From assembly GCA_934463265.1 (NCBI GenBank), contig CAKSIU010000014.1, positions 1 through 19,411 of the forward strand: a DNA stretch of 19,411 nucleotides, read 5' to 3'. Positions within the stretch are counted from its first letter, which is position 1, and the number at the start of each line of letters is the position of its first letter. Positions 13,287 through 19,411 of the stretch are shown here, piece by piece. The position numbers and the translations under genes are program-made. The notes under the pieces are model-generated. The model did not search any database, was not told where the DNA came from, and saw only the letters and a program-made list of their open reading frames with translations. Source of the stretch: an uncultured Eubacteriales bacterium (GTDB lineage Bacteria > Bacillota > Clostridia > Oscillospirales > Acutalibacteraceae).

Positions 13287-14537
13287 ATGAATTACGTTGA
13301 AAATAATTTAGAATTTTTAGATAATTATGACCCTCAAGTGGCTTCTGCTATGAAAGAAGAACTTGGTCGTCAGAGAAGAAATTTGGAACTTATTGCATCT
13401 GAAAATATCGTTTCTCCTGCTGTTATGGCTACTATGGGCAGCATTTTGACAAACAAATATGCAGAAGGGTACCCTGATAAAAGATATTACGGCGGCTGCG
13501 AATACGTTGACGTGGTAGAAAATATTGCTAGAGAACGAGCAAAGAAACTTTTTAACGCCGAACATGCAAATGTTCAGCCACACTCCGGAACACAAGCAAA
13601 TACTGCGGTTTATTTTTCCATTTTAAATCCCGGCGACACCGTAATGGGCATGAATCTTACAGAAGGCGGACATTTAACGCATGGTTCCCCTGTGAATATT
13701 TCGGGAAAATACTTTAATTTCGTCGAGTACGGTGTAGACCCGGTAACTCATTTTATTGACTATGATAAAGTTGCCGAAAAGGCTCAAAAAGTTAAGCCAA
13801 AACTCATTGTTTGCGGGGCCAGCGCCTATCCGAGAACGATAAATTTTGAAAAATTCAGGCAAATCGCAGATTCTGTTGGCGCGTATTTGATGGTAGATAT
13901 GGCGCACATCGCGGGACTTGTTGCAAGCGGTTTGCATCCTAATCCCGTGCCTTTTGCAGACTTCGTTACAACTACAACGCACAAAACTTTGCGCGGACCT
14001 CGCGGAGGTATGATTTTATGCAAAGAAAAATACGCAAAATCCATAGACAAAGCTATTTTTCCTGGTACTCAGGGTGGTCCGTTGATGCATATAATCGCCG
14101 CTAAAGCGGTTTCTTTTGGCGAGGCTTTAAAACCAGAATTTAAGGAATACAATAAAAAAGTCGTAGAAAACTGCAAAACTTTAGCTCAAGAACTAATAAA
14201 AAATGGCTTAACTTTGGTGTCCGGCGGAACCGATAATCATTTGGCGCTTTTGGACTTGCGTGACACCGGCGTTACGGGAAAAGAACTTGAAAAAAGACTC
14301 GATGAAGTTTACATTACTGTGAATAAAAATACTATTCCGAATGAACCGTTAAGTCCGTTCATCACAAGCGGAATTCGCATAGGAACCGCCGCTGTAACTA
14401 CTCGCGGACTTGGTTATGATGAAATGAAACAGATTGCAAAATTTATCGCTTTGGCTATAAATGACTTCGAAAATAGTAAAGATTTCATTAAAAAATCTGT
14501 GACAGAAATTTGTGAAAGATACCCTATATATAATTAA
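13287..14537 (+). CDS. glyA: Serine hydroxymethyltransferase
   Basis: SHMT moves a one-carbon unit from serine to tetrahydrofolate, giving glycine and 5,10-methylene-THF for purine and thymidylate synthesis. The 416 residues are of normal bacterial length and show LIASEN (35-40), NKYAEGYPDKRYYGG (56-70), QPHSGTQAN (97-105), VDMAHIAGLV (203-212), the PLP lysine K233 in TTTTHKTLRGPRGG, and FPGTQGGP. The start ATG 13287 has AGGAG at 13274-13278, eight bases away. It is a single-gene unit with its own promoter and terminator. Confidence 0.97.
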   Translation: MNYVENNLEFLDNYDPQVASAMKEELGRQRRNLELIASENIVSPAVMATMGSILTNKYAEGYPDKRYYGGCEYVDVVENIARERAKKLFNAEHANVQPHSGTQANTAVYFSILNPGDTVMGMNLTEGGHLTHGSPVNISGKYFNFVEYGVDPVTHFIDYDKVAEKAQKVKPKLIVCGASAYPRTINFEKFRQIADSVGAYLMVDMAHIAGLVASGLHPNPVPFADFVTTTTHKTLRGPRGGMILCKEKYAKSIDKAIFPGTQGGPLMHIIAAKAVSFGEALKPEFKEYNKKVVENCKTLAQELIKNGLTLVSGGTDNHLALLDLRDTGVTGKELEKRLDEVYITVNKNTIPNEPLSPFITSGIRIGTAAVTTRGLGYDEMKQIAKFIALAINDFENSKDFIKKSVTEICERYPIYN

Positions 14538-14546
14538 ATTAAACAA

Positions 14547-14592
14547 AAAATAGGTGTACTTATTGAAAGCGCACCTATTTTGTATTTTTTTT
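14547..14592 (+). terminator. glyA terminator
   Basis: AAAATAGGTG (14547-14556) pairs with CACCTATTTT (14572-14581) across a 15-base loop, followed by eight T at 14585-14592. It lies in the leader of rarA, only 19 bases before its ATG, so rarA depends on read-through or on a promoter within this gap. Confidence 0.85.
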
Positions 14593-14610
14593 GAGAAAGG
14601 AAATTTTTTC

Positions 14611-15879
14611 ATGACAGCTCCTCTTTCAGACAGACTCCGCCCTACCTCCATCGACGATATGGTCGGACAAACGCACCTTATTGGCAAAGGTAAATTACTG
14701 CGCAATGTTATCGCCTCCGGAATACTTCCAAACATGATTTTTTATGGTCCTTCTGGTGTGGGAAAAACTACTCTGGCAAAAATTTTAGCCAACAATACCA
14801 AAAAAAAATTGTTCAAATTGAACGCCACTACTGCTTCAACCTCCGACATAAAAGACATAATTTCACAAATTGACACGTTTACTGCTCCGAATGGAATTTT
14901 ATTGTATCTAGATGAGATTCAATATTTCAATAAAAAGCAACAGCAAACAATTTTAGAGTTCATAGAAAACGGCAAAATTACACTGATTGCATCGACCACC
15001 GAAAACCCGGCATTTTACATATACAACGCGATTTTAAGCCGTTCTACCATTTTCGAGTTTAAGAGTGTTTCTGTCGATGAAATAAAAAAAGCACTAATTC
15101 GCGCAGTAAAATTTATTGAAAATTCCGAAAAAATAACAGTCGAAATTTCTGAAGAGGTTTTAAACTATATATCAAATCTCGCCGCCGGAGATGTTCGTCG
15201 AGCCATAAATTTTTTGGAATTGTGCAGTTTATCTTCGTCGGTTGAAAATAATATAAAAAAAATATCCATGGAAACCGCCAACCAGCTTAATTTTTCCGGA
15301 AATATCCGCTACGACAAGACCGGCGACGAACATTATGACACGTTATCAGCATTTCAAAAATCCATGCGCGGCTCCGACCCTGATGCGGCTGTTTATTATC
15401 TTACAAGATTGCTGTCTAGCGGCGATTTAATCTCTGCTTGCCGGCGGTTAATGGTCTGTGCTTGCGAAGATGTTGGACTGGCATATCCGCAGATTATTCC
15501 GATTGTAAAATCCTGCGTTGATATTGCTACGCAAGTTGGCCTTCCTGAAGCCAGAATTCCCCTTGCCGACGCAGTTATAATGGTCTGTCTTTCGCCAAAA
15601 TCAAACTCAGCTTATAATGCTATAAACGAAGCCACTAATGACATCAATTCCGGCAAAACCTTCCCCTTTCCACGGCATCTTCAAAACAAGCATTATGACG
15701 GTTCCGATGTGAAAAATAAGGGAGAATTCTATCTCTATCCGCATGAGTTTGAAAATCATTGGGTAGCGCAACAATATTTGCCTGACGAACTCAAAAACAA
15801 AAAATATTATATTCCTGATAAAAACCGAAACGAGCAAGCTTTTGAAAAATATTGGAGCAGCATAAAAAACTTTGAATAA
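14611..15879 (+). CDS. rarA: Replication-associated recombination protein A (RarA/MgsA AAA+ ATPase)
   Basis: RarA is a tetrameric clamp-loader-like ATPase that works at stalled replication forks with SSB. The 422 residues start with PLSDRLRPTSIDDMVGQTHL, the family signature. Walker A is GPSGVGKT (46-53), Walker B LLYLDE (97-102) followed by IQ rather than the more usual IH, sensor 1 is in STTENP, and sensor 2 in GDVRRAINFLEL. The C-terminal tetramerisation region includes AFQKSMRGSDPDAA and ACEDVGLAYP. ATG 14611 is chosen because GAAAGGA is about nine bases upstream; an in-frame GTG at 14554 lies within the glyA terminator stem. It is the last intact gene before the decayed region. Confidence 0.95.
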   Translation: MTAPLSDRLRPTSIDDMVGQTHLIGKGKLLRNVIASGILPNMIFYGPSGVGKTTLAKILANNTKKKLFKLNATTASTSDIKDIISQIDTFTAPNGILLYLDEIQYFNKKQQQTILEFIENGKITLIASTTENPAFYIYNAILSRSTIFEFKSVSVDEIKKALIRAVKFIENSEKITVEISEEVLNYISNLAAGDVRRAINFLELCSLSSSVENNIKKISMETANQLNFSGNIRYDKTGDEHYDTLSAFQKSMRGSDPDAAVYYLTRLLSSGDLISACRRLMVCACEDVGLAYPQIIPIVKSCVDIATQVGLPEARIPLADAVIMVCLSPKSNSAYNAINEATNDINSGKTFPFPRHLQNKHYDGSDVKNKGEFYLYPHEFENHWVAQQYLPDELKNKKYYIPDKNRNEQAFEKYWSSIKNFE

Positions 15880-16079
15880 AAATAATTAATCGTATGTTTT
15901 TTTTGTTATACACTTTATAATTGAGGAAGAAACGATATTTTGAGATTTGTTAAAAGTTGATAAAACACGTGCAGAGGTATAAATTATACCGCTTAGAAAA
16001 GAAAAGTTAAAAAAATATTTTGAACGCACAAAAAAGAGCATATTGTTTGTTAAAAACAATATGACTCTTGGGGACCTAA
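15880..16079. other. Gene-free stretch after rarA with two inverted repeats
   Basis: No coding frame is recognisable. GGTATAA-A-TTATACC (15976-15990) is a perfect 15-base operator-like palindrome. A longer hairpin follows at 16034-16069. No clear rarA terminator lies close to its stop codon. Confidence 0.5.
16034..16069 (-). terminator. Strong hairpin, terminator-like on the minus strand
   Basis: AAGAGCATATTGTTT (16034-16048) pairs with AAACAATATG and CTCTT (16054-16069), a 15-bp stem with one bulged A and a five-base loop. On the minus strand it runs into six T, so it looks like a minus-strand terminator, yet no minus-strand gene now precedes it. It could be a relic or a transposon end. Confidence 0.45.
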
Positions 16080-16222
16080 ATCTTAAAAGTAGTCATAAAA
16101 AATCTCAAGTCCCTTATAAATACTCACAGTGGTGCGGAGTGCCATAAATGTCATGGGAAAATCTGGCGATAACGCAAGCCACAGCCAAATGCAATGTTTG
16201 CCGAATTATGCATTCGCCTTAA
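16080..16222 (+). pseudogene. Fragment of a zinc-ribbon protein (phage-like), frameshifted
   Basis: One frame reads GAECHKCHGK (16131-16160). After a one-base shift the next frame reads LAITQATAKCNVCRIMHSP and stops at TAA 16220-16222. Together they form two CxxC knuckles (16140-16151 and 16190-16201), the pattern of a small zinc ribbon. Small zinc-ribbon proteins are frequent in phage early regions, and the next remnant is a phage recombinase, which supports a prophage origin. The exact family is unknown. Confidence 0.45.
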
Positions 16223-16287
16223 ATCGATAACTTTTATGCTTATTATTGTACCAGAGGCGATAAAAAAATTCAATATCAATTGACCTG

Positions 16288-16311
16288 TCATCTTAAAAAT
16301 TTTTAAGATGA
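16288..16311. repeat. Perfect 24-bp palindrome
   Basis: The half-site TCATCTTAAAAA (16288-16299) is followed directly by its exact reverse complement TTTTTAAGATGA (16300-16311), with no loop. It lies between the zinc-ribbon and recombinase remnants and about 27 bases before the latter, so it could be an operator of the lost element. Confidence 0.6.
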
Positions 16312-16337
16312 TTTAAAGAGTCGAGGTAAAATTCAAT

Positions 16338-16685
16338 ATAGAAAAAATCAGTGTTTGAGACACTGTTTGAAATTAACGTGAACGACCATGTCGAAAAGAA
16401 AAATGGTCTTTCGTACCTGATTTGGCCATATGCTTGGGCGGAGGTAAAAAGCGCGTTCCGGAAGCAAATTATAAAGTTTATGAAACTGAATCTGGTTGCA
16501 TTTATTTCACCGATGGCAAAACTTGCTGAGGAAAAACAGGTGTTTAAATTGCTGACCTTGAGCACATAGAGTACTTGCCGGTAATGGATTACAAAAACAA
16601 GTCGATTAGTCTTGAAAACATTACGAGTTTTGATGTAAATAAGTTGATTCAATGAAGTTTAACAAAAGCATTAGGACGCCATGGA
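16338..16685 (+). pseudogene. Broken Sak/DUF1071-type single-strand annealing protein
   Basis: Coding text from this span, allowing frameshifts near 16350 and 16455, reads VFETLFEINVNDHVEKKNG, LSYL.WPYAWAEVK, VPEANYKVYETESGC, IYFTDGKTC, LEHIEYLPVMDYKNK, SFDVNKLIQ and SLTKALGRHG. This is the DUF1071 (Sak-like) phage recombinase family, which anneals single-stranded DNA during phage recombination. Stops at TGA, TAA and TGA interrupt the second frame. A ribosome binding site (GAGGT, 16323-16327) and a mutated start (ATA 16338) remain. It ends where IS3-like sequence begins. Assignment is good; it cannot be functional. Confidence 0.75.
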
Positions 16686-16880
16686 TGGGGGAGATTCAAA
16701 GAAGAATTGCTTATGGGCGCTACGACACCACTAAACTGGCAATTAAGCAGCAAAAAAACTCTCGTTTGGTGGTACTTCATCAGCTATTGGAATAATAGAA
16801 GAATTTATTCAGCAAATGGTGGGTTACCGCCTATGCTTAAGCATCAAAAATTCTACGATTCTTTTCGAACGTTTGCTTAG
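16686..16880 (+). mobile_element. C-terminal tail of an IS3-like transposase (relic)
   Basis: In the same frame as the end of the Sak remnant, the text WGRFKEELLMG is followed by YFISYWNNRRIYSANGGLPPM and KHQKFYDSF, ending at TAG 16878-16880. The pattern Y.NN.R....GGLPP resembles the end of IS3-group DDE transposases after the catalytic Glu. Only the 3' end remains; the rest is deleted. Family assignment is from motif resemblance only. Confidence 0.5.
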
Positions 16881-17204
16881 TTTAAAAAGTGTTGACATAA
16901 ATGTGTAAAGTAATGTTGACAATAACAAATTATCTTTTTGACCTAATAAACAAAATCGCGAATGTTTGTTAAGAAAGTTTTTCACGTTATAAAAATCAGC
17001 ATTAAAGTCAAGTTTGTTGATGGTGTAATATTTCCAAAATCGAAAAATAGTGAGGACATCTATAGTATCTAACTCAAACTCAGAGTTACGTGTAGTAACG
17101 GCTGCAAAAAATTTATGCAGCTAAGTTTTAGTTGCAACCAACAAATCACCTAAATGTTTTCGTTTTACGTTTGTTTCTCACTTGCAAAATCTTACATTGG
17201 ATTA
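16881..17204. other. Decayed sequence between two IS relics
   Basis: A direct repeat TGTTGACA-T/A-AA occurs at 16890 and 16914, perhaps the end of the IS3-like element. A short frame at 16986-17071 (ISIKVKFVDGVIFPKSK) looks protein-like but I cannot identify it. Nothing intact is present. Confidence 0.45.
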
Positions 17205-17447
17205 ATGGAAAATATTTATAGAGCAAATGAAATCTTTGTGCAAAGCAAAAATTTACAAAGTATGTAAAAACATTCGGATTTTCAATATTCTACACTAACT
17301 AATGTGAAAATTATGGAGTATATTTCATTACTTGACCGAGAGCAAGGTTGCATTTTGCCCAAACAGTATGAACAAATTTCAAAATTATCGCATGACTGTC
17401 AATATTTACTGGGATCGAGGATAAGAAGCGATAAAAAATATTTCTAA
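17205..17447 (+). pseudogene. Unidentified coding remnant upstream of the IS5 relic
   Basis: One frame starting ATG 17205 reads MENIYRANEIF, meets a stop, continues as MEYISLLDREQGCILPK from ATG 17313, then YEQISKLSHDCQYLLGSR, and stops at TAA 17445-17447. It is in the same frame as the following transposase but does not resemble the N-terminus of IS5 transposases that I know. It may be another gene fused to the IS5 relic by deletion. Confidence 0.3.
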
Positions 17448-18103
17448 AATAAAGATACTATCGGAAGGTTTTGCAATATTTTAACAAAAAATGGCATAAA
17501 AGAAAAACTGTTTTTGCAAGTAGTAGAAATACTGAAACAAAAAGGTTTGATTTTGAAAAAGAGAATTATTGTTAATTCAACAATTATCTGCGCACATTCA
17601 TCTACAAAAAATAAGGAGAAAAAACGCGACCCGCAAGCTAATTTTGTAAATAAAGGCAACGTATGGTACTTCGTCTAAAAAGCGTATGTAGGTGTTGACA
17701 GCAAAACAGGTTTAGTTCGTGCAGTTAAAACCACGGCTGCGAGTGTGCACGGCGTAACGGTTACATCAGAATTGTTGATGGGTGAAGAAAATTTTGTGTA
17801 CGGTGGCGTGGATATCTTGGTGCGAATAAGCAAGAAAATGCAGTTGTAAGGAATCAAAGTGGGCAGAAAATTAGGTACAAAATCAATATGCGATCATCAC
17901 AAATAAGGAACTTGCCCAAGAGCGAGAAATAGCGGACAAAAGAATCAGAACATCAGAAAACATCGGTAAACGCGAAGGTAGAACACGTATTTTGTGTAGT
18001 CAAAAAATTTTTCAATTATCGAAAAACGCAATACCGGGGGATTGAAAAGCAAATTTAAAAAATTAATATGATGTTTGCGGTTAGCAAATCTTTATTTGTC
18101 TAA
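17448..18103 (+). mobile_element. IS5-family transposase, degenerate
   Basis: The text follows the IS5 DDE transposase from the middle to the end: NGIKEKLF, GLILKKRIIVNSTII, SSTKNKEKKRDP (the family hallmark), KAYVGVDSKTGLV, TSELLMGEENFVYG, then after a frameshift near 17805 GYLGANKQENAVVRN, AKVEHVFCVVKKFF, YRKTQYRGI and MMFAVSKSLFV. The first catalytic Asp (VDSTI in active enzymes) is Asn (codon 17574-17576), the second is lost at the frameshift, and the Glu remains (17981-17983). There are in-frame stops near 17681, 17928 and 18054, and the N-terminal third is missing. It is inactive. Confidence 0.85.
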
Positions 18104-18152
18104 AAGAAAATCTCTGTTGGTTTAATTGAATTTGCATAGATAACATCATTGT

Positions 18153-18190
18153 AGCAGGGTGCAATGAGCTGTCCCTGCTTTTTTGTTTTG
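18153..18190 (+). terminator. Terminator-like hairpin after the IS5 relic
   Basis: Seven-base-pair stem AGCAGGG/CCCTGCT with a 13-base loop, followed by a run of T broken by one G. It may be part of the right end of the insertion sequence. Confidence 0.55.
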
Positions 18191-18354
18191 CGCTTTTTTA
18201 GCAATCACTTTTGAACATTATGAGCTGCTGCCTTAAAAATGTTTTTTTACTTGTTTTTGTTTGCGCTAATCATCGCAAAAATATGATAGTGTCATTTGCT
18301 TATTCATAACTTTATTATACCACATTTTTTGTAAGTTCTCTGTTGTATGGAGTT

Positions 18355-18404
18355 ACCTTAATTTTTTGATAAAAAATTTAAGGTTGTGTGAATATATTTC
18401 ACAA
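18355..18404 (-). terminator. Possible terminator of the surface-protein gene
   Basis: Two inverted repeats lie downstream of the minus-strand stop at 18463. One is TTGTG(18384-18388)/CACAA(18400-18404) with A/T pairs inside; the other is ACCTTAA...TTTAAGGT (18355-18384) with a T6/A6 core. Confidence 0.4.
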
Positions 18405-18462
18405 CAGCATTTATAAAAGTGAAAAAATTCCCGACATCATTGAGATATCGAGAAAAGTTATT

Positions 18463-19365
18463 TTATTCATCGAACTTTTTCTTGTTTATTTTCCAATTTA
18501 GCATTAAACAGAGCGCTAAAGTCATTATTAAGCCGAGCCCTGAATTTGTTAAATATGTAACTTCGTCGCCGTTTTTTGCTAGATCTTTTGATGAATTTTC
18601 TTTAGACTTAGCTTCAGTTTTATTTTCTTGCTGAGTTGCCATTTCTTTTGCAATTTCATCTAAATTACTTTTTTCTTCATCTGACAACTTGTCAATTTCT
18701 GACTTTTCTTCGTCGGTTAATTTATCGTAAATAAAGTACGGCGAAAAGTGCGATAGAATCATTATTCCAAATTCATCCGTACTTTCCGGGTAATTCTCAA
18801 TACCGAATGTCACCGTGACTTTTTCATCTTCACTCTGTGTTATGTAAAATGCTTCCAAATCGTCTCTGTCTCAGTCATCTCCAAAATTTAATCAGTTTAC
18901 TTAGCTGGGTGTACTCAGTCCCATTCGGCTTAATTACTCCAACTTTGAAATAATAGCGATTATCTTCGTCTATTTCATGAGTTTCATCAATGTAACTAAA
19001 TTTTTCAGGATTTTGCTCTTTATTATACCAATGAACTTACGCTCTTGAGCCATTTTCAAAAACACCTTCAGAGTTGTCGACACCGTATCAAGCTACGGTG
19101 TCGTGTCCTAAATATGGGTCATAAGATTTTTCTTTTAGCCAATTATGCCGTTTTTATCTGTATTTTCTTCAAAAATTTATACGCTTCTGCTTCCATCTTT
19201 GCTGATGTAATGCTTGATTCCGTTGATTGTTACCATCCGTTAAAGTCCCTTGTTTTATTTCGTAACTTCCTGCCGTTTCGCCTTTATCACGCTCTAAACC
19301 TCCATTTAAGCGATCTCCAGAAATTAATCCATAAACTGGACTACAGTCAATAAAAAGGACACAAA
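18463..19365 (-). pseudogene. Broken cell-surface protein with MBG-like repeat and C-terminal membrane anchor
   Basis: Read on the minus strand from about 19365, the text YGLISGDRLNGGLERDKGET then AGSYEIKQGTLTDGNN matches the MBG-type surface repeat (Y...SG..L.G.L.R..GE..G.Y.I..GTL..GN.). After frameshifts it continues KEKSYDPYLGHDTVA, a stop, YGVDNSEGVFENGSRA, a stop, VHWYNKEQNPEKFSYIDE and YYFKVGVIKPNGTEYTQL. The last 131 codons, open from 18858, hold a duplicated LxDEEKS-x-(I/L)D motif, a Glu/Lys/Ser-rich linker and a hydrophobic anchor GLGLIMTLALCLML ending in a basic tail (KINKKKFDE). This is the layout of a wall or membrane-anchored adhesin-like protein, without a clear LPxTG. Several stops and shifts make it a pseudogene; its start is not in the window. 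Confidence 0.65.
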
Positions 19366-19411
19366 TTTAGAAACATTTTAAGAAGTAGCACTATAAATTG
19401 TGCTTAAAAAA

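Larger units (their letters stand above)
18104..18462. other. Intergenic stretch between the IS5 relic and the surface-protein pseudogene
   Basis: No intact gene. AGCAGGG (18153-18159) pairs with CCCTGCT (18173-18179) and runs into a T-tract, a terminator-like end. On the minus strand a 13-residue frame MNKQMTLSYFCDD (18307-18266) resembles the first residues of some IS transposases, with TGG-TATAAT just before it (18321-18314). Below the surface-protein stop are two inverted repeats (18355-18404). Confidence 0.4.

Noticed and set aside
16986..17071. dUTPase N-terminal fragment (ISIKVKFVDGVIFPKSK)
   Set aside because: The resemblance is limited to a few residues and the next conserved motif is absent.
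18266..18307. Start of a second transposase on the minus strand (MNKQMTLSYFCDD)
   Set aside because: Only 13 codons are open and the apparent -10 is seven bases from the ATG; too little to call as a feature of its own.
19078..19103. Perfect 10-bp hairpin CGACACCGTA/TACGGTGTCG as an inserted repeat element
   Set aside because: The minus-strand coding text of the surface pseudogene (GHDTVA, YGVDN) reads straight through it, so it looks like native coding sequence.
15880..19375. TGA read as tryptophan (alternative code), since several TGA stops fall at plausible Trp positions and no intact gene ends in TGA
   Set aside because: The intact genes use TGG for their Trp codons with no in-frame TGA, and the broken genes also contain TAA stops and frameshifts, so ordinary decay explains it.
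1..19411. CRISPR array, integrase-type attachment site or replication origin
   Set aside because: No regularly spaced direct repeats, no integrase gene and no DnaA-box cluster were seen.

Overview
The window is AT-rich DNA from a low-GC Gram-positive-type bacterium, most likely a member of the Clostridia. The Oscillospirales are my best guess, by inference from the style of the RNase Y, threonyl-tRNA synthetase, alanine racemase and double-glycine peptide sequences and from the strong AGGAGG-type ribosome binding sites. All ten intact genes end in TAA except one TAG.

Layout. Positions 1-160 hold the Lys-rich tail of an unidentified gene, a tRNA-Asn and its terminator. Positions 160-600 are gene-poor, with a hairpin terminator and a decayed small gene. 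Positions 602-15879 carry ten intact genes on alternating strands: polysaccharide deacetylase (+), RNase Y (-), thrS (+), a Ca2+-type P-type ATPase (-), glpT (+), a double-glycine-leader peptide (+), an AAA+ ATPase with an N-terminal export signal (-), alanine racemase (-), glyA (+) and rarA (+). Most have their own promoter and hairpin terminator, so the region reads as single-gene transcription units rather than operons.

Positions 15880 to the end are a gene graveyard. It holds a zinc-ribbon fragment, a Sak/DUF1071-type phage single-strand annealing protein broken by frameshifts and stops, an IS3-like transposase tail, an IS5-family transposase that has lost catalytic residues and, on the minus strand, a broken surface protein with an MBG-like repeat and a C-terminal membrane anchor.

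How the genes fit together. The intact genes are mainly housekeeping: RNA decay, tRNA charging, cell-wall precursor supply (D-alanine) and wall modification, one-carbon metabolism, replication-fork rescue, and glycerol-3-phosphate and cation transport. The accessory part of the intact stretch is the convergent pair at 9.8-11.9 kb: a strongly promoted double-glycine peptide facing a membrane-targeted or exported AAA+ ATPase with a Glu-rich tail. That pair is the best candidate for an undescribed system, but no functional link between the two is shown by sequence alone. Two conserved proteins also carry unusual substitutions: the P-type ATPase has PSGLA instead of PEGLP in M4, and GlpT has lost both partners of the K46/D274 charge pair.
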